From NCBI GenBank assembly GCA_009783365.1, contig WRHG01000083.1, positions 1 to 7,782 on the forward strand: a stretch of DNA of 7,782 nucleotides, in the 5' to 3' direction. This document shows, piece by piece, positions 1 to 6,417 of this stretch (the stretch's first letter is position 1; each line of letters opens with the position of its first letter). The notes below the pieces were generated by a model. The model saw only the letters and a program-made list of their open reading frames with translations. It had not been told where the DNA came from and ran no database searches. The position numbers were made by a program, and so were the translations under genes. The DNA comes from Clostridia bacterium. Its GTDB lineage: Bacteria > Bacillota_A > Clostridia > Christensenellales > Aristaeellaceae.

Positions 1-21
1 CTGTACGTTCATTGAAGCACA

Positions 22-447
22 TTGGACAGGCTTGAGGCGAAAGTGACGGACACCGGAATGGAGTCCCTCACCGAGAGAGAATGTGAAACCCTGTCCATCT
101 ACGGTCCGGCCGTTAAGCGCTTTGCGAGGTATTTGAAAACATTTGCCGAGATGGGCATCCTCATCGCCACGGGAACGGATATGACCAACCATCGTGTGCC
201 AACATCTCCTGTGGATCGGGAGGCCGGCCTGATGGTGCGCTATGGCATGAGCCCGGTATGGGCCATCGGCGCCAGCACGCTGAACTGCGCCAAGGTTCTG
301 GGGCTTGAGGACCGGCTTGGCGAACTTGCCGCCGGAAAGGCCGCCGATATACTCGTCGTGGAGGGCGACGCCTCCGGCGATATTGCGGCCTTAAGCCGGG
401 TCAAGGAGGTTATTCAGGCGGGCAAGACCGTCCGCCGGGAGATATAG
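22..447 (+). CDS. Amidohydrolase, C-terminal fragment (5'-truncated, probable frameshift)
   Basis: This is the last ~141 residues of a metal-dependent amidohydrolase of the imidazolonepropionase-like type. The segment ILIATGTD (residues ~46-53) matches the end of the TIM barrel, where the Asp of the GTD motif is a metal/catalytic ligand. REAGLMVRYGMSP (~66-78) is the following helix. GLEDRLGELAAGKAADILVV (~84-103) is the return to the small beta-sandwich domain with its typical Leu-Gly-x-Leu-x-x-Gly-Lys-x-Ala-Asp pattern, and VIQAGKTV is the usual end. The HxH, Lys and His ligands that come earlier are absent, so this piece alone cannot be an active enzyme. The TTG at 22 is only the first in-frame start after a stop (TGA 13-15), and no Shine-Dalgarno precedes it. 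The neighbouring frame at 5-25 reads TFIEAHW, resembling the family's IEH segment, so a one-base frameshift near 13-25 is likely. It converges on oppA. The substrate cannot be told. Confidence 0.75.
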   Translation: MDRLEAKVTDTGMESLTERECETLSIYGPAVKRFARYLKTFAEMGILIATGTDMTNHRVPTSPVDREAGLMVRYGMSPVWAIGASTLNCAKVLGLEDRLGELAAGKAADILVVEGDASGDIAALSRVKEVIQAGKTVRREI

Positions 448-474
448 CCGCATAGAGGTTTGCACAAACAGACA

Positions 475-521
475 AGAGCCGCCGCGCCGGGTTCCCCGGG
501 CGCGACGGCTCTGCTTTTGTT
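475..521 (+). terminator. GC-rich hairpin, probable bidirectional terminator
   Basis: Arms AGAGCCG (475-481) and CGGCTCT (506-512) pair exactly. Inside them CGCGCC (483-488) pairs with GGCGCG (499-504), so the stem is long and very stable, with a loop region rich in G and C. On the plus strand it is followed by GCTTTTGTT (513-521). On the minus strand the trailing bases are less U-rich. It lies between the ends of two convergent genes (amidohydrolase stop at 447, oppA stop at 545) and is well placed to end both transcripts. Confidence 0.8.
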
Positions 522-544
522 GGTCGTTTTCCGGGCGACGCCTG

Positions 545-2182
545 TTACGGAAGATCCGCCCACTTCAGGTCGAAAATGGCCAGCGGCGAAGCTACCACGT
601 CCACCAGCCGGTCCGCCTGCAGATACACTTTCGTGGAGAACTGGAACATGATCACCGGCATGTCCTCCATCAGAATCCGTTCCGCCTCACGGAGATACTC
701 CGTCCGCGCGACGGGGTCGCCGCCGTTCAAAGCGGCGTTTTTCATTGCCTCGTCGAAGGCCGGATTGTCATACTTGCCGTAGTTGTAGAAGTGATTGGAA
801 AGCATGCAGTCCAGGAACGTCGTCGGATCCGCCATATCGGCTCCCCAGCCCTGGAAGGTGATGTCAAAGTTCCCGCTCATGCGGTTGTCAAGCCTCGCCC
901 TGGATTCCTGACCATCCGGGGAAATATCAATGCCGAGGTTGGTCTTCCACATGGCGCACATGGCTTCGCTGATGGCCCTGTTCCTGTCGCTGGTGACGCC
1001 ATAGCTGAGGAAACCGGCCGGGAAGCCCTCTCCGCCCGGGTAGCCCGCTTCGGCCAACAGCTTCTGGGCTTCTTCCACGTTGCCGTGTACGTCTATATAG
1101 CTTACGGTGCGGAAAGGCTCGCTGGGATTTGCGGCGGAGGGCATGCTGAGGGGAATGAAGCCGTCAGCCGGAGCGACGCCGCCGCCAATGACGGTCCTGC
1201 AGATGCTGTCCTGATCAAGCGCCATTACCAGCGCCTGGCGCACTTTCACGTCGTCATAGGGCGCAGTCGTGCAGTTGTAGGCCAGCCAGCCGGTGCCGAG
1301 CGTTTGGAAAGACCGCAGGATGCCCTGCGCTTCGTACATCATCATGTCGGCGGTGGACATTTCCAGGTTGGTCAGGTCGACTTCGCCGGTTTCAAAGAGC
1401 GTCAGCTCCGTGCCGACGTTTTGCACGAACGTGAACTTAACGCCATCCAGCTTGACATTATCCGCGTCGTAATAGTTTTCGTTCTTCTTTGCCAGGATGT
1501 ATTCGTCCTTCTTCCACTCGGCCACGACAAAGGGGCCGGCGGTGGAGATCGTCTCCGGGCTGGAACCAAATTCATCCACGCTCTCGCAGAACACCTTGTC
1601 GATGACGGCGTAGGTGTTGTACCCGAGCATCTGATCAAAGAAGGGGGTCGGGTTCTCAAGGGTGATCTCCACCGTCAGATCGTCAAGGACCTTGAGGCCA
1701 ACTTCAGCCATGGCTTCTTCGTAGGTTAGGGGAGAGTCGTCTTCGAGGCTCATGTTGAAGGCTTCCATACCCTTGATGTAGTAGAGAATGAAAGCGTACT
1801 CACTGGCGTAGTACGGGTCCGCCGCGCGTGTCCAGGAATAGACCACATCTTCTGCGGTGATGGGGTTTCCGCTCGAGAACACGAGGCCGGGCTTCAGCGA
1901 TACGGTCCAGACCAAACCGTCGTCGCTGATGGTGTAGCCTTCGGCCAGTTCCGGCTCCCACTCGCCTTTCAAGTTGAGCCTGTACAGGTAGCCGTTTAGA
2001 TTGATGTACATGTTGACGGAGGCTGTTGTGTGCCTTTCACACGGATCAAGGGTCTCGTCAAACACGCCGATGTTGTAGACGGCGATTTTCTCGCCGCTGT
2101 TTTCAGCCGTTGCGGACGCGCCCGCCGTGAAAACGCATAGCATGAGGACAAACACCAGCGCCAGGGATATCCTTTTTTTCAT
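545..2182 (-). CDS. oppA: Oligopeptide ABC transporter, substrate-binding protein (OppA-type, SBP family 5)
   Basis: This is the extracytoplasmic peptide receptor of the importer encoded upstream, 545 residues and close to the usual OppA length. Residues 1-24 form a signal peptide: a KKR start, a hydrophobic core, then AGASA, a plausible signal peptidase I site. The LMLC at 13-16 is a poor lipobox. Family hallmarks include AEDVVYSWTRAADP (~110-123), GLKVLDDLTVEITL (~162-175), TTAPYDDVKVRQALVMALD (~305-323) and GWGADMADPTTFL (445-457). The last is equivalent to GWCADYNEPTSFL of enteric OppA, whose Asp binds the peptide N-terminus; here it is Asp449. The ATG at 2182 is preceded by TAAGGAG (2194-2200), 11 nt away. 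The gene is last in the operon, 136 nt after oppF, so it may be translated or transcribed somewhat independently. Peptide specificity cannot be read from the sequence, and a Dpp-like substrate range remains possible. Confidence 0.93.
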   Translation of the reverse strand: MKKRISLALVFVLMLCVFTAGASATAENSGEKIAVYNIGVFDETLDPCERHTTASVNMYINLNGYLYRLNLKGEWEPELAEGYTISDDGLVWTVSLKPGLVFSSGNPITAEDVVYSWTRAADPYYASEYAFILYYIKGMEAFNMSLEDDSPLTYEEAMAEVGLKVLDDLTVEITLENPTPFFDQMLGYNTYAVIDKVFCESVDEFGSSPETISTAGPFVVAEWKKDEYILAKKNENYYDADNVKLDGVKFTFVQNVGTELTLFETGEVDLTNLEMSTADMMMYEAQGILRSFQTLGTGWLAYNCTTAPYDDVKVRQALVMALDQDSICRTVIGGGVAPADGFIPLSMPSAANPSEPFRTVSYIDVHGNVEEAQKLLAEAGYPGGEGFPAGFLSYGVTSDRNRAISEAMCAMWKTNLGIDISPDGQESRARLDNRMSGNFDITFQGWGADMADPTTFLDCMLSNHFYNYGKYDNPAFDEAMKNAALNGGDPVARTEYLREAERILMEDMPVIMFQFSTKVYLQADRLVDVVASPLAIFDLKWADLP

Positions 2183-2318
2183 CAGGGACTCAACTCCTTA
2201 CTATTTCTATGTATATAAGCGTCATTCGCACGACGTTGTTTTTCCAGATTCGGGCATGCATGTGGAGTTGGCTGGGTACCGGAGCGCGAAGGGTGGTTTC
2301 CCGCCATGTTTTAGGATA
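2183..2318 (-). other. oppF-oppA intergenic leader
   Basis: This 136-nt gap is the only sizeable spacer in the operon. It ends with the oppA Shine-Dalgarno (2194-2200). Read on the minus strand it contains an AT-rich stretch, TTATATACATAG, about 20 nt before that site, which could serve as a -10 region, but I see no good -35 at proper spacing. No clear terminator hairpin is present, so read-through from oppF with perhaps a weak internal promoter is the simplest reading. Confidence 0.35.
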
Positions 2319-3296
2319 TCAGTGTATCAGATGACACGCAACAAGCCGTCCCGCCGTCGTTTCGAGACCGGGACAGGCTTCAGCGCAAACCGGCATAGCG
2401 TTCGGACACCGGGTCCGGAACGTACAGCCGCTGGGCGGGTCGATCAGGCTGGGCAATTCCCCGGCAATCAATACGCGTTCCTTTTGGCGTTCCGTTTCCG
2501 GATCGGGTATGGGGATAGAAGAAATAAGCGCCCTCGTGTAGGGATGCACCGGGTTTTGAACGAGCTCGTTCGCCTCGGCAAGCTCCACCAGGCGGCCCAT
2601 GTACATGACGCCGATCCTGTCGGAGATATACCGAACCATGGAGAGATCATGCGCGATGAACAGATAGGTGAGGCTGAGCTTGGATTGAAGCTCTTTCAGG
2701 AGATTGATGACCTGCGCTTGGATGGAGACGTCCAGCGCGGAAATCGGCTCGTCGCACACGATAAATTTAGGATTTGCCGCAAGCGATCGGGCGATACCCA
2801 CCCTTTGCCGCTGCCCGCCGGAAAACTCGTGCGGGAAACGGTTGGCGTGGTCTGAGTTGAGCCCCACCATGGACAGCAGTTCCAGCACGCGCTCCCTCCG
2901 CGCCCCCGGACCGACGGACGAGTCGTTTTCGAGCGCTTCGGAGATAATTTCCGAAACGTTCATGCGCGGGTTGAGCGACGAATAAGGATCTTGAAAGATC
3001 ATATGCATCTTCTTGCGAGCGGGGATAAGCGCCCGCTCTGTGAGGCTCGAAATGTCCTCGCCGTCGAAGAAAATGTGCCCTGAGGAGGGTTTGTAAAGCC
3101 GCAGTACGGTGCGTCCCAGGGTGGTTTTCCCGCAGCCGCTTTCGCCCACGAGCCCTAAGGTTTCGTTTTCGTACAGGGAGAAACTTACGCCGTCCACGGC
3201 CTTGAGCTGGCCGGACCGGCTAAACATCCCGGTATCCTTTTTAACGGTGAAGTATTTGCATAAATCCCGAACCTCCAGCAACGTTTTCGCGGCCAC
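2319..3296 (-). CDS. oppF: Oligopeptide ABC transporter, ATP-binding subunit OppF
   Basis: This is one of two ATPase subunits that power the peptide importer at the inner face of the membrane. All ABC motifs are intact in the 325-residue product: Walker A GESGCGKT (51-58), Q-loop Gln102 in IFQDPYSSLNP, signature SGGQR (159-163), Walker B FIVCDEP (178-184, catalytic Glu183) and switch His216. The C-terminal extension typical of Opp/Dpp ATPases begins near HPYTRAL (251-257) and carries Cys291, 297, 304, 308 and 321. This spacing resembles the Cys-rich tail that holds a 4Fe-4S cluster in a characterised DppD; cluster binding here is inferred. The start is GTG at 3296, which shares one base with the oppD stop (TAGTG). 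GGAGG (3306-3310) lies 9 nt upstream, which supports GTG. The YFTVKKDTGMFSRSGQLKAVDGVSF N-terminus is typical of OppF rather than OppD. Confidence 0.94.
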   Translation of the reverse strand: MAAKTLLEVRDLCKYFTVKKDTGMFSRSGQLKAVDGVSFSLYENETLGLVGESGCGKTTLGRTVLRLYKPSSGHIFFDGEDISSLTERALIPARKKMHMIFQDPYSSLNPRMNVSEIISEALENDSSVGPGARRERVLELLSMVGLNSDHANRFPHEFSGGQRQRVGIARSLAANPKFIVCDEPISALDVSIQAQVINLLKELQSKLSLTYLFIAHDLSMVRYISDRIGVMYMGRLVELAEANELVQNPVHPYTRALISSIPIPDPETERQKERVLIAGELPSLIDPPSGCTFRTRCPNAMPVCAEACPGLETTAGRLVACHLIH

Positions 3297-4297
3297 TATG
3301 CTATCCCTCCTTGCCCGAATTCATCGATAAAGTCCGGGTGCAGGCGCCAGCACTTCACGTCATGCCCCTGTTTCGGCTGATAATGGGGCGGCGAACCGTC
3401 CCTGCAGCATTCCATCGCGTAAGGGCAACGCTCGAAATACATGCATCCTTTGCGCTCCAGCAAAAGGTCGGGCGCCGATCCAGGAATGGATTCGAGCGCT
3501 TCGTCTCTCCGGTCAGCCTTGGGCAGCGCTTTAAGCAGCCCCGCGGTGTAGGGATGCTCGGGCCGATAGAACACATCGTCTACAGGGGCGGCTTCGACAA
3601 TCTCACCGCCGTACATCACCATGACCTTATCGGCCATACCCGCCACAACGCCCAGGTTGTGCGTTATCAGGATGACCGATGTGCCGAGTTCGGTGCAAAG
3701 TTCCTTGATGAGGCTCATGATCTGAGCTTGTATCGTGACGTCCAGCGCGGTGGTCGGTTCGTCGGCAATGAGAAGTTTCGGTTGGCATAAGAGGGAAATG
3801 GCGATCATTACCCGCTGGCGCATGCCGCCCGAAAGCTCATGGGGATATTGCTTGAGGCGCTGTTCGGGATTGGACATCTTGACCTTTTCAAGCATTTCGA
3901 TCATTCTGACCCGCCGCTGCGCCGCGCCGAGCTCTTTTTTATGGAAACGGAGCGCCTCCTCCATCTGGTAACCGATGGTGAATACCGGGTTGAGACATGA
4001 CATGGGGTCCTGAAAAATCATGCTGACGGCGGCGCCGCGGACGCGTTTCATTTCCTGTTCCGTGAGGGCCGCCAGGTTCATGCCGTCAAAATTGATTTCT
4101 CCGCTGACCATCCTTCCGTTTTTTGCGATCAACCGCAGCAGCGACATAGCGGTTACGCTTTTCCCGGAGCCAGATTCGCCTACAACGGCGAGGATCTCCG
4201 CCTCTTCCATGGAAAAGCTGATATGGTTGACGGCGTTTACCTGTCCAAACTTTGTGGAAAATGTAACTTTCAAATCCCGTACATCCAACAAGCTCAT
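3296..4297 (-). CDS. oppD: Oligopeptide ABC transporter, ATP-binding subunit OppD
   Basis: This is the partner ATPase of OppF. In the 333-residue product (numbering from the ATG at 4297) Walker A is GESGSGKS (40-47), the Q-loop Gln is 96 in IFQDPMSCLNP, the signature is LSGGMRQR (~155-162), Walker B is LLIADEP (~175-181) and the switch His is 213. The C-terminal tail has HPYTAGLLKALP followed by Cys285, 291, 297, 298 and 316, the Cys cluster of Opp/Dpp ATPases that is known to bind 4Fe-4S in one DppD. I chose ATG 4297 because AAAAGGTGA (4307-4315) lies about 9 nt from it. A GTG at 4306, directly after the oppC stop, would add three residues but sits against the ribosome site. The ribosome site overlaps the oppC stop, and the gene's own stop overlaps the oppF start, both signs of translational coupling. 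Confidence 0.94.
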   Translation of the reverse strand: MSLLDVRDLKVTFSTKFGQVNAVNHISFSMEEAEILAVVGESGSGKSVTAMSLLRLIAKNGRMVSGEINFDGMNLAALTEQEMKRVRGAAVSMIFQDPMSCLNPVFTIGYQMEEALRFHKKELGAAQRRVRMIEMLEKVKMSNPEQRLKQYPHELSGGMRQRVMIAISLLCQPKLLIADEPTTALDVTIQAQIMSLIKELCTELGTSVILITHNLGVVAGMADKVMVMYGGEIVEAAPVDDVFYRPEHPYTAGLLKALPKADRRDEALESIPGSAPDLLLERKGCMYFERCPYAMECCRDGSPPHYQPKQGHDVKCWRLHPDFIDEFGQGGIA

Positions 4298-4306
4298 CCG
4301 TTTCAC

Positions 4307-5239
4307 TCACCTTTTCATTGGATCGAACGCCCTTTGCAGGGCGTCGCTGAGGAGATTGAAAGCCAGTATCGTAACGCTGATAAACAGGGCCGGGAAGATG
4401 ATCAGATGCGGGAAGGCGCGCATGGACTTGATTCCGTCGGACGCGAGGCTCCCCCAACTCGGCACGACGGAGTTCATTACCCCAAGGAAGCGAAGCGATG
4501 CTTCCGTGAAAATCGCTCCCGGGATGCCTAGGGTAAGGGATACGATGATCGGTCCGATGGAGTTGGGGATCAGGTGCCTTGTCATGATCCGGTAGTTTGA
4601 AACACAGCTAACCCTCGCGGCCAGCACATACTCCCGGGACTTAAGGCTTAATACCTCGCCGCGGACAAGCCGCGCCGTGCCCATCCAGCCCGTCAGGCCC
4701 ATTACCAGAACGATATTGCCAAGCCCTCCGTTTGGAAACACCTGCGCCAGCAGGATGATATAGAGCATGGATGGGATGGAGGAGAAAATTTCGACCAGCC
4801 GCATCATCAGCAGATCCGCCGTACCGCCCCAGAAACCGGATATGACGCCATAAAAAACCCCGACCACAATCGATATGGACGCGGCGACAAAGCCGACCAG
4901 CAGAGATATCCTCGCGCCGTGAACCACCCGGATGGTCATGTCACGGCCCAGATTATCCGTGCCCATCCAGTGGGTGGCGTTTGGCGTTTGAAAGGTGTTT
5001 TCAAGGTTCTGATATTCGTATGAGTAGGGTAAGAGTACGGGTCCCAATAACGCGATTAGGACCATGAGAAGGACGACGACCGCTCCCGCCATGCCCAAAG
5101 GGTTATGCAGGAGGCTGTCCAGGGAATCGCGCAAATATGTGGAGGAAGGCCGAAGGATCAGATCCGCTTGCCTTTCCTCGCTGCCGACGCGCCTGAACGA
5201 CAGCTTTGAACCGCCTTCCAGGGATACGCCCGTATTCAT
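4307..5239 (-). CDS. oppC: Oligopeptide ABC transporter permease OppC
   Basis: This is the second membrane subunit of the peptide channel, 310 residues (enteric OppC is about 300). A hydrophilic cytoplasmic N-terminus of ~48 residues precedes a first membrane helix (~50-72), as in OppC. Then comes a periplasmic segment ending HWMGTDNLGRD (90-100), a strong OppC/DppC hallmark, then helices near 110-133, 150-168, 170-190, 228-250 and 277-299. The cytoplasmic EAA loop that docks on the ATPases is at ~202-226 (REYVLAARVSCVSNYRIMTR onward to LIPN). Its normally invariant Gly is Cys212 here. The ATG at 5239 overlaps the oppB stop as ATGA, and AGGGAGGTGA (5246-5255), a very strong ribosome site, lies 6 nt upstream. 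That site falls within the end of oppB. Confidence 0.93.
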   Translation of the reverse strand: MNTGVSLEGGSKLSFRRVGSEERQADLILRPSSTYLRDSLDSLLHNPLGMAGAVVVLLMVLIALLGPVLLPYSYEYQNLENTFQTPNATHWMGTDNLGRDMTIRVVHGARISLLVGFVAASISIVVGVFYGVISGFWGGTADLLMMRLVEIFSSIPSMLYIILLAQVFPNGGLGNIVLVMGLTGWMGTARLVRGEVLSLKSREYVLAARVSCVSNYRIMTRHLIPNSIGPIIVSLTLGIPGAIFTEASLRFLGVMNSVVPSWGSLASDGIKSMRAFPHLIIFPALFISVTILAFNLLSDALQRAFDPMKR

Positions 5240-6189
5240 GCGCTCTCACCTCCCTGTAAACTTTTTCTGCCTTGACTGATCTTGATCCTTGGGTCAACGA
5301 GCGAGTACAGAACATCCACCAGCAGCGTGATCACAATGAGGATGGTCGCGTAAAAGATGGTCAGGCCCATGATCATCGAATAGTCCCGTTCGAAAATGGC
5401 CTTGGTAAACTGTTTGCCAAGGCCGGGTACGGCGAAGATCTGCTCGATCACGACGCTTCCGCAAATGATCCATACGAACATAGGACCCGATACCGTCAGG
5501 ATGGGCAGCAGCGCGTTCTTCAGCGCATGTATGTAATGCACGGTGAAAGAGCTCGCGCCCTTGGCCTTTGCGGTCCGGATATAGTCCGCGTCCAGTACCT
5601 CCAACATGCTGGAGCGCATATATTTCGTTACCGTGGCGAGTGGAAGGGCGGCAAGCGCCACAATGGGCATGATGGCGTGTTTCCATGTTCCCCACAATGC
5701 CGGCGGAAGGAGGCGCAGTTTATAACCGAGAAAGTACATGAGCATCGTCGCCACGACGAAGTTGGGTATAGTGATAAACAGCGTCGTCATAACCTTGATC
5801 ACAGCGTCCGGCGTTTTATTCTCCAGGAGTGCGCTGATGATGCCCAGGGGGATACCCAGGGTGATGGCAATGAGGAACGCCCATATCCCCAAATAACAGG
5901 ATACCGGGAAAGTCCGCTCGATGATGCTGTTGACGGTTTCGCCCGGGATTAAATAGGAGGGCCCGAAGTCGAACATGGCGACGTTTTTCATGAAGTGCAG
6001 ATACTGCTGGAATACGGGCTTATCCAGATTATACTTGCGCTCGAGGTTGGCGATAATCAACGGCGAAAGCGGCCTCTCCCGGGAAAAGGGCCCGCCCGGA
6101 ATAGCCCTTGAGAGCCAAAATGTGAGGGTAGCGATAAAAAAAATGACCAGAATCGCCATGCACACCCTTGTAAAGATATACCTAAACAT
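5236..6189 (-). CDS. oppB: Oligopeptide ABC transporter permease OppB
   Basis: This is the first membrane subunit of the channel and the first gene of the operon, 317 residues from ATG 6189. The N-terminus MFRYIFTR followed by a membrane helix (~8-26) is standard. The periplasmic loop has PGGPFSRER (~31-39), NLERKYNLDKP (~48-58), FDFGPSY (~73-79) and TFPVS (~93-97), which follow enteric OppB (PGSPFTGER, DFGPSF, SFPVS) more closely than DppB. Further helices lie near 98-120, 133-155, 173-190, 236-256 and 278-298. The EAA loop, DYIRTAKAKGAS (~202-213), keeps its Gly, and DVLYSLVDPRIKI is the usual C-terminal pattern. A TTG at 6195 would add two residues, but GGGGGAT (6195-6201) would overlap it. 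From the ATG the spacing is about 7 nt, so ATG is preferred. A candidate promoter lies ~100 nt upstream. Confidence 0.93.
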   Translation of the reverse strand: MFRYIFTRVCMAILVIFFIATLTFWLSRAIPGGPFSRERPLSPLIIANLERKYNLDKPVFQQYLHFMKNVAMFDFGPSYLIPGETVNSIIERTFPVSCYLGIWAFLIAITLGIPLGIISALLENKTPDAVIKVMTTLFITIPNFVVATMLMYFLGYKLRLLPPALWGTWKHAIMPIVALAALPLATVTKYMRSSMLEVLDADYIRTAKAKGASSFTVHYIHALKNALLPILTVSGPMFVWIICGSVVIEQIFAVPGLGKQFTKAIFERDYSMIMGLTIFYATILIVITLLVDVLYSLVDPRIKISQGRKSLQGGESA

Positions 6190-6231
6190 TGCCAATCCCC
6201 CGCAATTTGAATGATTGATGGTTATCTTTGA

Positions 6232-6245
6232 GTGTTTTACAACAC
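6232..6245. repeat. Inverted repeat GTGTT-TTAC-AACAC in the oppB leader
   Basis: GTGTT (6232-6236) and AACAC (6241-6245) are exact inverted copies separated by TTAC. They lie about 43 nt before the oppB start, downstream of the predicted promoter. This could be a repressor site or a small RNA hairpin. It has only five paired bases, so chance is possible. Confidence 0.3.
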
Positions 6246-6292
6246 GAAATGGTCACGGATTAATGGAAACCTTATATACGCTTTTTCACCTT

Positions 6293-6322
6293 ATTCTTAC
6301 ACGAAAGCGACAGAAAAGTCAA
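6293..6322 (-). promoter_or_regulatory. Candidate sigma-70/sigma-A promoter for the opp operon
   Basis: On the minus strand TTGACT (6317-6322, 5 of 6 to consensus) is followed after 18 nt by AAGAAT (6293-6298, 4 of 6). A TG one base before it gives an extended -10. Transcription would begin near 6286 and leave a leader of about 97 nt before the oppB ATG. The leader contains the inverted repeat at 6232-6245. Confidence 0.6.
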
Positions 6323-6356
6323 TAGCGCCGCCGGAAGCCAAATGCCGACTGCGCGG

Positions 6357-6387
6357 TTGGCGCCGCGTGGACGCGGTATGGTATAAT
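6357..6387 (+). promoter_or_regulatory. Candidate promoter for the ankyrin gene, with dyad in the spacer
   Basis: A perfect TATAAT (6382-6387) with TG one base upstream (6379-6380) forms an extended -10. The best -35 is TTGGCG (6357-6362, 4 of 6), giving a long 19-nt spacer. Start of transcription would be near 6394, about 24 nt before the ATG. The spacer holds the inverted repeat CCGCGT-GG-ACGCGG (6363-6376), a possible operator. GGAGG (6404-6408) lies 9 nt before the ATG. Confidence 0.65.
6363..6376. repeat. Inverted repeat CCGCGTGGACGCGG in promoter spacer
   Basis: Six-base arms CCGCGT and ACGCGG are exact inverted copies around a GG centre. A further CGCGG at 6352-6356 can pair with the CCGCG at 6363-6367, so three alternating copies of the same five bases occur in 25 nt. 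It lies upstream of the expected transcription start, so it is more likely a protein-binding site than an RNA structure. Confidence 0.5.
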
Positions 6388-6417
6388 GGGATACCTGGGT
6401 AGTGGAGGCATATTGCA

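Noticed and set aside
791..1729. A 312-codon open frame on the plus strand inside oppA
   Set aside because: It is antisense to a gene with full family conservation, has no ribosome site or recognisable domain, and is explained by codon bias leaving few stops on the opposite strand.
2255..2262. CATGCATG palindrome in the oppF-oppA gap
   Set aside because: An isolated 8-bp palindrome is expected by chance and is not aligned to a promoter or known operator.
2127..2855. A 242-codon plus-strand frame covering the oppF-oppA gap and part of oppF
   Set aside because: It runs across the oppA start region and the oppF reverse strand, shows no domain, and its apparent length comes from the oppF shadow.
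2726..3750. Near-identical stretches such as ACGTCCAGCGCGG at about 2728 and 3738
   Set aside because: These encode the same Walker B/D-loop region in the paralogous ATPases OppF and OppD, so they reflect homology and not a mobile or regulatory repeat.
5272..5952. A 226-codon open frame on the plus strand inside oppB
   Set aside because: Antisense shadow; the translation is very rich in His, Arg, Gln and Asp with no fold-like pattern, while the minus strand encodes a well-conserved permease.
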